Positions 36,240 through 45,747 of a stretch of DNA of 64,000 bases are shown here, one piece after another (position 1 is the first letter of the stretch; each line of letters opens with the position of its first letter). The DNA is from Aestuariibacter sp. (GTDB taxonomy: Bacteria > Pseudomonadota > Gammaproteobacteria > Enterobacterales > Alteromonadaceae). The stretch is from assembly GCA_017794925.1 (NCBI GenBank), contig CP051238.1, forward strand, positions 2,620,179 to 2,684,178. Reading direction: 5' to 3'. The position numbers and the translations under genes are program-made. Under the pieces are notes generated by a model. That model did not search any database. It was given only the letters and a program-made list of their open reading frames with translations, and was not told where the DNA came from.

Positions 36240-37130
36240 TCAGAAAAGAGTCGATTGTGGAGACGCTTGTTGACTCGGTGCAAACGTTATAGCAGGCAAT
36301 GTATGCTCAGGGAAGCGCGCATTGTAAAGCCCGATAAATTGTTGCGCCAGCCAGGGCGCATCCTGATTGTCAGGTCGGTGGAAGAACAGGTAGCAGGATT
36401 TGCCCTGATTTCGCCACTGGTGACACTTTTCTACCCAAGGTAATAAGCAGTTTGAATTGTCTTCATCGCTATTATTACCAACAAATCGCATGATGGGCTG
36501 ATCGGCCGTCGCGATAACATTTACCGGTACTCTTGGCTTTTTAGTACGAACTTCAGTAGTCAAATCACAATCTGCTTTGCCAGTAAACAGGGCTCGGGTA
36601 TCCATGATGACCCGATTTACTTCATGCTGAATCAGACATTGATTCAGCGCTTTTTCATCGTCATTTTTTGCAAAGAATCCTAAGTTTCGTACTTCTACTG
36701 CGTATCGGAATTCGCTGGGTAACGCAGTTAAAAAACGAACCAGTTCCGGCAGATCTGACGGACCAAATCCTGCGGGCAACTGTAACATAACCTGACCGAG
36801 TTTCTGTTCCAGAGGACTTAACAGCGTTAGCTGTTTCACTGCCATGTGGATATTGTGGCTGAGCCGCCCTTCATGGCTAATGCTTCGATGAAACTTAAAC
36901 GTGAAGCGAAACGAGTCAGGTGTCGCGTTATTCCAATTTGTTACCGTATCTTCCGTTGGCAAATGATAAAACGTGGTATTCCCTTCGATACTGTTTAACT
37001 GGCTGGCATAGCGACTCAAACTACTGCCTTTACTGTGACCGAACCAGGTAGCAGGCCAGCGGCCATGTTGCCATTGGGGTAAACCAATATACACATCAGG
37101 TAATATTTCAGGTGTTTGGATATTTGTCAT
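36240..37130 (-). CDS. DUF72 family protein (YecE-like)
   Basis: 296 residues with a TIM-barrel-like DUF72 fold. Seen: VYIGLPQWQHGRWP near the N-terminus, LNSIEGNTTFYHLPTEDTVTNW, FRFTFKFHRSISHEGRL, and CYLFFHRPDNQDAPWLAQQFIGLYN near the end. E. coli yecE is also a near neighbour of aspS, which lies next to this gene here in the divergent direction. The biochemical function of the family is unknown. Confidence 0.88.
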   Translation of the reverse strand: MTNIQTPEILPDVYIGLPQWQHGRWPATWFGHSKGSSLSRYASQLNSIEGNTTFYHLPTEDTVTNWNNATPDSFRFTFKFHRSISHEGRLSHNIHMAVKQLTLLSPLEQKLGQVMLQLPAGFGPSDLPELVRFLTALPSEFRYAVEVRNLGFFAKNDDEKALNQCLIQHEVNRVIMDTRALFTGKADCDLTTEVRTKKPRVPVNVIATADQPIMRFVGNNSDEDNSNCLLPWVEKCHQWRNQGKSCYLFFHRPDNQDAPWLAQQFIGLYNARFPEHTLPAITFAPSQQASPQSTLF

Positions 37131-37351
37131 TGGGCTTTGCCAAGCATTTGTTTATACTATGCGGCCTTTACCGCTAATCGGTTGCGAATGGTTGCTTTTA
37201 ACGCATTTTATTCCCCGGTTCGCGAAACTTAATGATAACAAAAACGCTGCAAGGCCGGCAGGGCATTTGCCATTTTCGCAAAATACAGCAGGCATACTTA
37301 TAAGCCCGCGGCTTTCGGCGTGAACGCTCAAGAAATTAGGGGTCTGAGACC

Positions 37352-39118
37352 ATGCGCACAGATTACTGTGGGAACATTACTGCATCTTATATTGGCCAAA
37401 CTGTCACCTTGTGTGGCTGGGTAAATAAGCGTCGCGATTTAGGCGGCCTGATTTTTATCGACTTACGTGACCGCGAAGGGATCGTACAGGTCATGTTCGA
37501 TCCGGATCTCCCTGAAGTACAAGCCATTGCAAATACATTGCGCAGCGAATTCTGTGTAAAAGTCACCGGTATCGTGCGTGCGCGCCCTGAAGGTCAGGTA
37601 AATGCGCAAATGGCGACCGGCGAAATTGAAATCATTGGCACAGGCCTTGAAATTTTCAATAAGTCAGCCGTATTGCCGTTGGACTGGAATCAGGAAAACT
37701 CAGAAGAACAGCGTTTGCGTTATCGTTATCTGGATCTGCGTCGCCCACTGATGAGCCAGCGTTTACAGTTTCGTGCAAATGTAACGGCTGCGGTTCGCCG
37801 TTATCTGGAAGGCGAAGGCTTCCTGGATATTGAAACCCCGATTCTGACAAAAGCCACACCGGAAGGCGCTCGTGATTATCTGGTGCCAAGCCGCACACAC
37901 AAAGGCGAGTTTTTCGCATTACCTCAGTCACCACAGCTGTTTAAGCAGTTGTTGATGATGTCGGGAATGGACCGCTATTACCAAATCGTTAAGTGTTTCC
38001 GCGACGAGGATTTGCGTGCTGATCGTCAACCTGAATTTACCCAAATCGATTTGGAAACGACGTTTCTTGACGCTGATGGGGTAATGAGCATCACTGAAGG
38101 GTTAATTCGTAACTTATTCCAGCAGATGCTTGATGTGGATTTGGGCGATTTCCCACGCATGACCTATGCAGAAGCAATGACGCGTTTCGGCAGTGACAAA
38201 CCAGATTTACGTAACCCACTGGAACTTACTGACGTGGCTGATTTGCTGGCGTCTGTAGACTTTAAGGTATTCAGTGGTCCGGCGAACGATCCGAAGGGCC
38301 GTGTCGCTGCCATTTGCGTACCGGGCGGTGCGAGCCTGTCGCGCAAACAAATTGATGAGTACACCAAGTTTGTCGGCATTTACGGTGCGAAGGGGCTGGC
38401 GTGGATTAAGGTCAATGAATTGGCAAAAGGCCTGGATGGACTGCAGTCACCGATTCTTAAATTCCTTAATGAAGATATCGTGAACGGCATTCTCTCACGC
38501 ACTGGCGCGAAAGACGGCGATATTTTACTGTTCGGTGCCGACAGCTACACTGTGGTTACCGAAGCAATGGGCGCCTTACGTCTTAAACTGGGCGAAGACT
38601 TTGAATTGCTCGAAGGTGAGTGGCGACCTTTGTGGGTTGTGGACTTCCCAATGTTCGAAGAAATTGATGGCCAGTTACACGCACTTCACCATCCGTTTAC
38701 TTCACCGCGCGGCATGAGCCCGGAGGCATTAGCGGCCGATCCGGTTAATGCAATTTCAGATGCCTATGACATGGTATTAAACGGTGTTGAACTGGGCGGC
38801 GGTTCTGTTCGTATCCACGATCAGGCAATGCAGTCAGCGGTATTCAGTATTCTGGGTATAGACAAAGAAGAAGCGGAACTCAAATTTGGCTTCCTGTTGG
38901 AAGCGTTGCGCTTTGGTGCACCACCGCATGCAGGTTTGGCATTTGGTCTGGATCGTCTGGTTATGCTGATGACGGGTGCAAGCTCGATTCGTGATGTAAT
39001 GGCGTTCCCTAAAACGACCACGGCAGCCTGTCCGTTAACCGACGCGCCAAGTCCTGCGAATCCTCAGCAGTTAGCTGATCTGGCTATTGCAACGGTTAAA
39101 AAAGACAGCGCGGAATAA
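37352..39118 (+). CDS. aspS: Aspartyl-tRNA synthetase
   Basis: 588 residues (E. coli 590), class II synthetase. N-terminal OB-fold anticodon-binding domain ([26 protein letters not shown]), motif 2 ([19 protein letters not shown]), the bacterial GAD insertion (about 280-420) and motif 3 ([15 protein letters not shown]). It charges tRNA-Asp. Its stop overlaps the nudB start by one base. Confidence 0.98.
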   Translation: MRTDYCGNITASYIGQTVTLCGWVNKRRDLGGLIFIDLRDREGIVQVMFDPDLPEVQAIANTLRSEFCVKVTGIVRARPEGQVNAQMATGEIEIIGTGLEIFNKSAVLPLDWNQENSEEQRLRYRYLDLRRPLMSQRLQFRANVTAAVRRYLEGEGFLDIETPILTKATPEGARDYLVPSRTHKGEFFALPQSPQLFKQLLMMSGMDRYYQIVKCFRDEDLRADRQPEFTQIDLETTFLDADGVMSITEGLIRNLFQQMLDVDLGDFPRMTYAEAMTRFGSDKPDLRNPLELTDVADLLASVDFKVFSGPANDPKGRVAAICVPGGASLSRKQIDEYTKFVGIYGAKGLAWIKVNELAKGLDGLQSPILKFLNEDIVNGILSRTGAKDGDILLFGADSYTVVTEAMGALRLKLGEDFELLEGEWRPLWVVDFPMFEEIDGQLHALHHPFTSPRGMSPEALAADPVNAISDAYDMVLNGVELGGGSVRIHDQAMQSAVFSILGIDKEEAELKFGFLLEALRFGAPPHAGLAFGLDRLVMLMTGASSIRDVMAFPKTTTAACPLTDAPSPANPQQLADLAIATVKKDSAE

Positions 39119-39558
39119 TGACCTATAAGCGTCCGGAATCAGTACTGGTTGTGCTCTACAACGAGCACAATCAGGTACTGATGATGCAGCGCAATGACGA
39201 CCCGGATTTCTGGCAGTCTGTTACAGGCACAATTGAAGCCGGTGAGTCGCCCATTAACGCCGCTTACCGCGAGGTCGGCGAAGAAACGGGCGTGATACTG
39301 TCACCGCACGCTGGAGATATCGTCGATTGTCAGCACGTCAATCAGTACGAAATTCGCAAAGAGTGGCAGCACCGTTATCCGCCGGACAATTTCGTTAATA
39401 CCGAATATGTGTTCGTTACCCAAATTCCCTCAGATTCCCCCATTATTCTGACAGAACATTCCGCCTATGAGTGGTTGGATAAACCTGCAGCGTTGGGGCG
39501 GGTATGGTCTCCTTCTAATCGCGCCGCCATAATGGCATTTGTGCCAGAGCCCAAATAA
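39118..39558 (+). CDS. nudB: Dihydroneopterin triphosphate diphosphatase
   Basis: 146-residue Nudix hydrolase (E. coli NudB 150). The Nudix box is complete: G-TIEAG-E-SPINAAY-REVGEETGV. It removes pyrophosphate from dihydroneopterin triphosphate in folate synthesis. Identification as NudB also rests on its position between aspS and ruvC. It overlaps both neighbours by one base (TAATG). Unlike E. coli there is no yebC between it and ruvC. Confidence 0.92.
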   Translation: MTYKRPESVLVVLYNEHNQVLMMQRNDDPDFWQSVTGTIEAGESPINAAYREVGEETGVILSPHAGDIVDCQHVNQYEIRKEWQHRYPPDNFVNTEYVFVTQIPSDSPIILTEHSAYEWLDKPAALGRVWSPSNRAAIMAFVPEPK

Positions 39559-40076
39559 TGGTAATACTGGGTATAGATCCAGGTTCACGGGTAACCGGTT
39601 ATGGATTAATCAAACGAAGCCAGGGCAAATTAACCTATGTTGCCAGTGGTTGTATTCGATTAACCGATAAGCCCCTGGCACCGCGTCTGGACAAAATTTT
39701 TGTTGGGGTTTGTGAGTTAATTGCGCAATTCAGTCCTGATTGTCTCGCTATTGAACAGGTGTTTCTGGCTCGCAATCCTGATTCAGCACTAAAGCTGGGT
39801 CATGCCAGAGGGGCGGCAATGATAGCGGCAACTCAGGCAAGCCTTAGCGTGCATGAGTACTCAGCCCGCCAAATCAAACAGGCCGTAGTCGGTACCGGAG
39901 GCGCAGATAAAACACAGGTGCAGCACATGGTAAAGCATTTGCTGAGCCTTTCGGGCATACCTCAGGCAGACGCGGCAGACGCATTGGCCGTGGCCTTGTG
40001 TCATGCACACAGTGAACAAAATTTAGTGAAGCTGGCCGGACAAGCACGGAAAACGGTGCGCGGTCGCTTGCGATAA
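39558..40076 (+). CDS. ruvC: Holliday junction resolvase RuvC
   Basis: 172 residues (E. coli 173). The catalytic acidic residues are seen in ILGIDPGSRVTGYG (Asp7), AIEQVFLARNPDSALKLG (Glu) and DAADALAVALCHAH (two Asp). It cleaves Holliday junctions symmetrically together with RuvAB, encoded next. Confidence 0.97.
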   Translation: MVILGIDPGSRVTGYGLIKRSQGKLTYVASGCIRLTDKPLAPRLDKIFVGVCELIAQFSPDCLAIEQVFLARNPDSALKLGHARGAAMIAATQASLSVHEYSARQIKQAVVGTGGADKTQVQHMVKHLLSLSGIPQADAADALAVALCHAHSEQNLVKLAGQARKTVRGRLR

Positions 40077-40094
40077 CGGAGTGTTTTAACAACC

Positions 40095-40724
40095 ATGATC
40101 GGCCGAATCCACGGTGTATTATTAGAAAAAGCACCACCTGAAGTGCTTATTGATGTAGCCGGTGTTGGCTACGAATTACAATTACCCATGACGAGCTTTT
40201 ATCAACTTCCCAATGTGGGTGAAGTGTGCACGTTATACACCCACTTTGTCGTGCGCGAAGATGCTCAGCTGTTGTTCGGCTTTGCAGATAAGCTGGAGCG
40301 AGGATTGTTTCGTGAGCTTATCAAAGCAAATGGTGTAGGGCCTAAATTAGGACTGGCAATTCTGTCTGGGATGTCGGCATCGCAGTTTCTTCAAGTGGTA
40401 CAACATGAAGATGTGTCCGCACTAACGTCATTACCTGGTATTGGTAAGAAAACCGCGGAGAGACTGGTGGTTGAATTGCGTGACAGACTGGCAAAATTTA
40501 CGCAGTCCTTGCCGGTTTCAGAGTCATTTACCCTTGGTCAGGACCCAGACGCTGGTAATAACAACACGTTTGTGCCCGTAAATGACGTAAAAGAAGAAGC
40601 CCTTAGTGCGCTGGTTGCCCTTGGCTATAAGCCGCCTCAGGCCAGTAAAATGGTTAATAGCGTGTTTGAAGAGGGTATGAGCAGTGAAGCATTGATTCGT
40701 CAGGCTTTAAAAGCATCGCTGTAA
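40095..40724 (+). CDS. ruvA: Holliday junction branch-migration subunit RuvA
   Basis: 209 residues. Domain I OB-fold ([12 protein letters not shown]...VGYELQLP), two helix-hairpin-helix segments ([19 protein letters not shown] and [23 protein letters not shown]), and domain III ([20 protein letters not shown]), which contacts RuvB. No clear LexA box lies upstream. ruvB begins 16 nt later. Confidence 0.97.
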   Translation: MIGRIHGVLLEKAPPEVLIDVAGVGYELQLPMTSFYQLPNVGEVCTLYTHFVVREDAQLLFGFADKLERGLFRELIKANGVGPKLGLAILSGMSASQFLQVVQHEDVSALTSLPGIGKKTAERLVVELRDRLAKFTQSLPVSESFTLGQDPDAGNNNTFVPVNDVKEEALSALVALGYKPPQASKMVNSVFEEGMSSEALIRQALKASL

Positions 40725-40740
40725 GTAAACAGGAATCAAA

Positions 40741-41742
40741 ATGATTGAAGCCGATCGGTTAATATCCGCCAGCGAAAACGACGAAGATGCCGTTATCGAC
40801 CGCGCGATTCGCCCTAAGTTACTGAAGGATTATACAGGTCAGCAACACGTATGCGACCAGATGGAAATCTTCATTGAAGCTGCCAGACAACGCGAAGATG
40901 CGCTGGATCATCTGTTGATATTTGGTCCGCCAGGGCTGGGCAAAACCACGCTGGCAAATATTGTTGCCAATGAAATGGGCGTGAATATTAAAACCACCTC
41001 CGGACCGGTGTTAGAGAAAGCAGGGGATCTGGCTGCATTGCTAACAAACCTCGAGCGCAACGATGTGTTGTTTATTGATGAAATACATCGCTTGAGTCCG
41101 GTAGTTGAAGAGATTTTATACCCGGCTATGGAAGACTATCAGCTGGATATCATGATCGGTGAAGGTCCGGCCGCGCGGTCAATAAAACTGGATTTACCGC
41201 CATTTACCCTGGTAGGTGCCACAACGCGCGCTGGTTCATTGACATCCCCGCTGCGCGACCGATTTGGTATTGTTCAACGATTAGAGTTTTACTCAGTAAA
41301 AGATCTTACTGACATCGTGGCGCGAAGCGCACATTATCTGCAGCTCGATATGGACCAAACCGGAGCCCACGAGGTGGCTAAGCGCTCTCGTGGTACGCCG
41401 CGTATCGCTAACCGGTTACTGCGTCGTGTGCGTGATTATGCGCAAATCAAAGCGGATGGCACCGTCAATGGCGATATTGCTGCGGCTGCACTGGATATGC
41501 TGGACGTCGATAAAGAAGGCTTTGATTACATGGATCGCAAATTACTCATTGCCATCATCGAAAAATTCGACGGTGGCCCGGTTGGATTGGAAAACCTGGC
41601 TGCGGCAATTGGTGAAGAAAAAGAAACCATTGAAGACGTGATTGAACCCTTCCTGATTCAGCAGGGCTTCCTGCAACGTACTCCCCGAGGCCGAATTGCT
41701 ACATCACGGGCTTTCCTACATTTAGGGTTCCAACCCGAATAA
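40741..41742 (+). CDS. ruvB: Holliday junction branch-migration ATPase RuvB
   Basis: 333 residues (E. coli 336). AAA+ motor: Walker [10 protein letters not shown], Walker [10 protein letters not shown], sensor 1 [17 protein letters not shown], and a C-terminal winged helix ([17 protein letters not shown]). It drives branch migration as hexamers on RuvA. Last gene of the aspS-nudB-ruvCAB cluster. Confidence 0.98.
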   Translation: MIEADRLISASENDEDAVIDRAIRPKLLKDYTGQQHVCDQMEIFIEAARQREDALDHLLIFGPPGLGKTTLANIVANEMGVNIKTTSGPVLEKAGDLAALLTNLERNDVLFIDEIHRLSPVVEEILYPAMEDYQLDIMIGEGPAARSIKLDLPPFTLVGATTRAGSLTSPLRDRFGIVQRLEFYSVKDLTDIVARSAHYLQLDMDQTGAHEVAKRSRGTPRIANRLLRRVRDYAQIKADGTVNGDIAAAALDMLDVDKEGFDYMDRKLLIAIIEKFDGGPVGLENLAAAIGEEKETIEDVIEPFLIQQGFLQRTPRGRIATSRAFLHLGFQPE

Positions 41743-41754
41743 TCAATAAAAAAT

Positions 41755-41790
41755 GTGGTTTGCTATCAGGTAAACCACGTTTGCTCTATT
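41755..41790 (+). terminator. Weak hairpin after ruvB
   Basis: A 7-bp stem GTGGTTT / AAACCAC with a 10-nt loop, followed by an imperfect T-rich stretch (GTTTGCTC). It may be an inefficient terminator between ruvB and the reductase gene. Confidence 0.4.
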
Positions 41791-41892
41791 AATACTTCCT
41801 GATAAGTAAATGAAATTTTAAGTTTCTGTATTAATTTTGTTAATCTTGGTCGGCATACATTCACCCGCTTACAGTGTTCTACGGAGATTATT

Positions 41893-42891
41893 ATGGCAAC
41901 CTACCAATCCATGGTGCTGGTAAACCGGCCTCGTAATGGGGAAATTGGGGATTACCTGTTTGAGAAGAAAGTACAGGATATTCCTACTGCTGGTGACGGC
42001 CAGATTTTGATAAAGCAAACCCACATGTCGCTTGATCCCGCAATGCTGGGCTGGATGAGTGAAGACCGGGGAAGCTATATTCCTCCGGTTGAACTGGGCG
42101 AAGTCATGCGCAGCAGCGGTGTGGGTGAAGTGGTTGAATCTAATCATCCTGATTTTGCTGTGGGTGACAGGCTATTAGGAATGACCGGATGGCAGGAATA
42201 TGTGCTGTCTGATGGGCAGGGCTTCAATAAATTGCAACCTGGTGTCGACGCAGAAATGGCGTTGTGTGTGTTTGGGTTACCTGGTTTGACGGCGACCACG
42301 GGACTGTACGAGTTTGGTAAGCCTAAAGCGGGTGAAACGCTGATTGTGACTGGTGCAGCAGGATCAGTGGGTACCATTGTCGGGCAATTGGCTAAAGCTG
42401 ATGGTTTACGGGTGATTGGTGTCGTAGGCAGTGACGAAAAGGCGGATTGGATTGTCAATGAACTGGGTTTCGACGGTGCCATTAATTACAAAACCGACGA
42501 TCTGGCTGGTCAGCTAAAAGCGCTGACACCAAATCGAATTGATGTGTTCTTTGAAAATACCGGTGGCCCGATTCAGCAACTCATTGTTGACCGTATGAAC
42601 GCGCATGGCCGGATAGTGGTTTGCGGTATGATTGCAGATTATCAGTCGGCAACACCGTCACCGGGACCTAATTGGATCCCGCTAATCAAAAAACGTATCT
42701 CTATTCACGGCTTTGCCATGCCGGATCATTGGGGCGACATTCCGAAAATCCTGGCGAAGCTGACACCCTATGTACAACAAGGCAAAATTAAGTATCGTGC
42801 ACACAAGGTCAATGGACTGGAAAACGCCGTTACTGGATTAAACATGTTATTTAGTGGTGAAAATCGCGGCAAAATGGTGGTAGAGCTCTAA
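41893..42891 (+). CDS. NADPH-dependent alkenal/alkenone reductase (CurA-like MDR protein)
   Basis: 332 residues, zinc-independent medium-chain dehydrogenase/reductase. Nucleotide-binding motif GAAGSVGTIVGQLAK near residue 155; N-terminal QTHMSLDPAMLGWM and PPVELGEVMRSSGVGEV match the CurA/leukotriene B4 12-hydroxydehydrogenase branch; the C-terminus has GENRGKMVVEL. It reduces the C=C bond of reactive alkenals and enones. It has its own start region (GGAGATTATT before ATG) and is probably monocistronic. Confidence 0.88.
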   Translation: MATYQSMVLVNRPRNGEIGDYLFEKKVQDIPTAGDGQILIKQTHMSLDPAMLGWMSEDRGSYIPPVELGEVMRSSGVGEVVESNHPDFAVGDRLLGMTGWQEYVLSDGQGFNKLQPGVDAEMALCVFGLPGLTATTGLYEFGKPKAGETLIVTGAAGSVGTIVGQLAKADGLRVIGVVGSDEKADWIVNELGFDGAINYKTDDLAGQLKALTPNRIDVFFENTGGPIQQLIVDRMNAHGRIVVCGMIADYQSATPSPGPNWIPLIKKRISIHGFAMPDHWGDIPKILAKLTPYVQQGKIKYRAHKVNGLENAVTGLNMLFSGENRGKMVVEL

Positions 42892-42933
42892 TCATCACAG
42901 CAGAGGAAAGGACGTCTCTGCCAAAAATCAGAT

Positions 42934-42960
42934 AAAAAAAACCCGCTTCATTGAAGCGGG
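42934..42960 (-). terminator. Intrinsic terminator on the minus strand
   Basis: Stem CCCGCTTCA / TGAAGCGGG with almost no loop and an eight-base T-run on the minus strand only. On the plus strand the stem is followed by CTGAGAAC, with no T-run, so it is not a good terminator for the reductase gene. Confidence 0.8.
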
Positions 42961-43049
42961 CTGAGAACAACAAGTGTTGAAGGAAAAAATCCAGGGAACT
43001 CATGTCTAACAGGAAATTCAATAAGAACTCGTCTTGTGTCGACTTGATG
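42934..43049 (-). ncRNA. Candidate small RNA on the minus strand
   Basis: A region with no credible gene carries, on the minus strand, a promoter (-35 TTGTCG 43078-43083, 16-bp spacer, perfect -10 TATAAT 43056-43061) and about 100 nt later an intrinsic terminator (stem CCCGCTTCA/TGAAGCGGG, then eight T's). The predicted transcript is about 115 nt. There is no minus-strand gene for the terminator to serve: the nearest gene on that side, ybgC, is on the plus strand. It does not obviously match RyhB, Spot 42, GcvB, CyaR or MicA as I remember them. Confidence 0.6.
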
Positions 43050-43055
43050 CTGCGT

Positions 43056-43104
43056 ATTATAGAGCGTCGTTGTTTTTCGACAATTGAGAATAATTTTGTT
43101 TTCA
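43056..43104 (-). promoter_or_regulatory. Promoter with overlapping Fur-box-like site
   Basis: The promoter of the candidate small RNA (TTGTCG-16 bp-TATAAT). Directly upstream, at about 43083-43101, is GAGAATAATTTT with flanks; it matches 16 of 19 positions of the AATGAGAATAATTTTCATT form of the gammaproteobacterial Fur box. A site here could repress by blocking RNA polymerase. AT-rich DNA gives such matches by chance fairly often. Confidence 0.45.
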
Positions 43105-43428
43105 AATTAGAAAAACTAATCTGTTAACGTGGTGTTAATTATTGTGTTTTTGTCTGTGTGGCCCTATATTAATGGCTTTGCGATAAATCGTTATTTTTTT
43201 ACGATATCCTGAATAATTAATTTATGTATCTTAAATAATTAGGTGCGTAGTTCAATTGATTTGCAGGAATGTCGTCGAAGTGCGCTTTCTGCTCCTCTGT
43301 TCAGTCTTCTCTTTACTCAATCTTATTTAGACTTTGTTTAATAAATGGAATCCTGTGGTTGACCACACTGGACTAATCCCGTTGCAATCTTCTACTATGC
43401 GACCATTGAGATAACAGGAATCCAGGTT
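43105..43428. other. AT-rich region upstream of ybgC
   Basis: About 320 nt without a gene. The stretch 43100-43260 is strongly AT-rich. The promoter of the ybgC-tol-pal operon should lie in the last 100 nt; TTGACC at about 43359 is a possible -35 but I find no good -10 at the right distance. Confidence 0.5.
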
Positions 43429-43827
43429 GTGCATACACTGCAGGTACGTGTTTATTACGAAGATACTGATGCGGGTGGCATCGTTTACTACGCGAACTAT
43501 TTGAAGTTTGCCGAGCGTGCCAGAACGGAATGGTTACGTGAATTAGGTTTCGAGCAGGATGTTTTATTGGAACAAAACACCGCTTTTGTCGTCAAAAAGG
43601 TCGAAATGCAGAACTTTGCGCCGGCTCGCTTTAATCAGCTGTTGAGTATTCAGTCTCACATTGTAGAATTGAAGGGCGCTAGTATGACATTTCAACAAGA
43701 GATAAAAAATGCACAGGACCAACTGTTGGTTACCGTGCAAGTACAGGTTGCCTGTGTCGATTTGGCCTCTATGCGGCCACGCCGGCTACCTAAGGCTATT
43801 TTAGGGGAACTTTCGCGTGTCATCTGA
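43429..43827 (+). CDS. ybgC: Tol-Pal-associated acyl-CoA thioesterase YbgC
   Basis: 132-residue hotdog-fold thioesterase. The active-site stretch [24 protein letters not shown] (residues 9-32) holds the catalytic Asp. It starts with GTG, preceded by AGGAATCCAGG. It is the first gene of the cell-envelope operon ybgC-tolQ-tolR-tolA-tolB-pal-cpoB and overlaps tolQ by 11 nt. In E. coli it acts on acyl-CoA/ACP at the inner membrane; its link to Tol-Pal function is mostly through the operon. Confidence 0.95.
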   Translation: MHTLQVRVYYEDTDAGGIVYYANYLKFAERARTEWLRELGFEQDVLLEQNTAFVVKKVEMQNFAPARFNQLLSIQSHIVELKGASMTFQQEIKNAQDQLLVTVQVQVACVDLASMRPRRLPKAILGELSRVI

Positions 43828-44500
43828 TTTAACATTTATTGGCTTGTTCTTACAGGCCAGCTTCGTCGTTCAACTGGTTATGCTGCTTTTGCTTAGTGTG
43901 TCAGTTGCCTCATGGGCGTTTATCTTTCAGCGCCAAAAAGCACTGTCCGGTGCACGTAAATCAATGCAGGAGTTTGAAGACGAGTTCTGGTCTGGTACGG
44001 ATCTGAACCGGCTTTACCAACAGCTATCTGCTGAAGAAGACGTGCGTGGTATGGGCAATATCTTCTGTGCCGGCTTTAAAGAATTTGTCAGGCTTCGTAA
44101 AAGTAACACTAACGCCAATGTGATTGTTGACGGTACATACCGTGCAATGCGTGTCGCGTTATCTCGTGAAGTCGATAACCTGGAAAGTCGTTTATCGTTT
44201 TTGGCCACCGCGGGTTCTATTAGTCCCTATATTGGTTTGTTTGGCACTGTGTGGGGGATCATGAACTCTTTCATTGCATTGGGTGAAGTTCAGCAAGCTA
44301 CATTGTCAATGGTTGCCCCGGGTATTGCTGAAGCATTGATTGCTACGGCCATTGGGCTGTTTGCGGCGATTCCGGCTGTTGTGGCTTATAACCGCTTTAG
44401 TCACCAGGTTGAAAAGCTGGAAAACAGCTACAGCAATTTTATGGAAGAGTTTTCCGCCATTCTTCAGCGTCAGGCACTTGCTGCTCAGGCTAATGGCTAA
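43817..44500 (+). CDS. tolQ: Tol-Pal system protein TolQ
   Basis: 227 residues (E. coli 230) with three TM helices, at about 13-35, 133-155 and 170-190. The TM2-TM3 signature is conserved ([41 protein letters not shown]). With TolR it forms the proton-driven motor of the Tol-Pal complex for outer-membrane constriction at division. The GTG start has AGGGGAA upstream. Confidence 0.97.
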   Translation: MSSDLTFIGLFLQASFVVQLVMLLLLSVSVASWAFIFQRQKALSGARKSMQEFEDEFWSGTDLNRLYQQLSAEEDVRGMGNIFCAGFKEFVRLRKSNTNANVIVDGTYRAMRVALSREVDNLESRLSFLATAGSISPYIGLFGTVWGIMNSFIALGEVQQATLSMVAPGIAEALIATAIGLFAAIPAVVAYNRFSHQVEKLENSYSNFMEEFSAILQRQALAAQANG

Positions 44501-44527
44501 CGCCATCGTTAGCAGGGAGAATTCAAC

Positions 44528-44950
44528 ATGTACGTAAGAAAACGTCGTCGTCCCGTATCAGAAATCAATGTGGTTCCTTACATTGACGTCATGCTGGTGC
44601 TGTTAATTATTTTTATGGTTACCGCACCGCTGATATCACAAGGCGTAAAAGTCGATTTGCCGAAAGCCAGTGCTCAACCTATTGAGCAACAAGATATTCC
44701 ACCCATCATTGCATCTGTTGATGTCAAAGGCGATTACTACCTGAACTTAGGTGACAACCAGGAACAGGCTGTGGATGGCGAAGACATGGCAGCGTTAGTT
44801 CAGGCGCAACTAGCAAAGGCGCCTGAAACCCCGGTGGTGGTAAAAGGCGATGGCGCCGTGGCCTACAGTGAAGTTATTCAGCTAATGGTACTACTGCAAA
44901 AAGCAGGCGTACCGTCGGTGGGACTGATGACTGATCCGGTAGATAATTAA
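44528..44950 (+). CDS. tolR: Tol-Pal system protein TolR
   Basis: 140 residues (E. coli 142). One TM helix carries the critical Asp: INVVPYIDVMLVLLIIFMVTAPLI. The C-terminal periplasmic domain follows. It forms the rotor/plug of the TolQ motor. It starts 27 nt after tolQ. Confidence 0.97.
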   Translation: MYVRKRRRPVSEINVVPYIDVMLVLLIIFMVTAPLISQGVKVDLPKASAQPIEQQDIPPIIASVDVKGDYYLNLGDNQEQAVDGEDMAALVQAQLAKAPETPVVVKGDGAVAYSEVIQLMVLLQKAGVPSVGLMTDPVDN

Positions 44951-44965
44951 TGACAGGCTGCCCAC

Positions 44966-45742
44966 GTGACCCAAGCTGACAAATCCGCGTTATTGAAATC
45001 ATTTGGCTTACATGTTGTGATAGCCGGACTGTTGCTTATTAGCGTCAGTTTGTCATCGTCACCCATCATGCCAGTTGTCAGTAATACGGCAGCACCCGTC
45101 GTGATTAAAGCGACGTTTATTGACGCACAGGCAATAGCTGATGCGCAGCGTGCGCAAGCGCAGGCAGAAGCCCAGGCAAGGGCGGAAGAGCAGAGAAAGC
45201 AAAAGGCTGCAGAAGATAAACGTCGTCGCGATGCCGCAGCACGCAAGGCTCGTCAGGAAAAAGCAGCAAAAGAAGCCGCTGAGGCGAAACGTCAATCTGA
45301 GTTACGCCGACTGGCTGAAGAAAAGGCCCGTGAACGCAAAGAACGGGAAGAAGCCGAAAAGGCAGAAAAAGCACGTAAAGAGAAAGAGGCGGCTGAACGT
45401 GCGGAAATGGAAAGAATTATGCAAGAGCAACTTGCCAAAGAGCAGGAAGCCATGCAACAGCAACGTCGGCAACATGTATTGTCGGAAAAAGAGCGTTACC
45501 AGGCATTGATACATCAAACTATCAAACGCTACTTAAACGCGGACTTTAAAGGAAAGAGCTGCAGATTGAATATTAGATTGGCAACGACCGGTCTGGTAAC
45601 TAAAGTGTCTGTTCTGGACGGTGACCCTGCCTTGTGCCGGGCCGCGCAAAGCGCCGTATTGAGACCAGACAGACTGCCGGTGTCAGACGATCCGGCAGTG
45701 TACGAAGAGTTGAAGAATATTAATTTGAAGGTGGAGTTGTAG
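44966..45742 (+). CDS. tolA: Tol-Pal system protein TolA, short form
   Basis: 258 residues, much shorter than E. coli TolA (421). Domain I is a single TM helix (about 12-32). Domain II is a continuous Ala/Glu/Lys/Arg helix (about 50-165), roughly half the E. coli length. Domain III (about 170-258) has the conserved Cys pair and [27 protein letters not shown]. It links the inner-membrane motor to Pal. GTG start. A shorter helix implies a shorter reach across the periplasm or a more stretched state, but short TolA proteins are common outside enterobacteria. Confidence 0.95.
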   Translation: MTQADKSALLKSFGLHVVIAGLLLISVSLSSSPIMPVVSNTAAPVVIKATFIDAQAIADAQRAQAQAEAQARAEEQRKQKAAEDKRRRDAAARKARQEKAAKEAAEAKRQSELRRLAEEKARERKEREEAEKAEKARKEKEAAERAEMERIMQEQLAKEQEAMQQQRRQHVLSEKERYQALIHQTIKRYLNADFKGKSCRLNIRLATTGLVTKVSVLDGDPALCRAAQSAVLRPDRLPVSDDPAVYEELKNINLKVEL

Positions 45743-45747
45743 AGCCT

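Noticed and set aside
42851-43105. 84-codon minus-strand frame across the candidate small RNA
   Set aside because: It spans both the promoter and the terminator of the predicted transcript, has no ribosome-binding site and matches no family.
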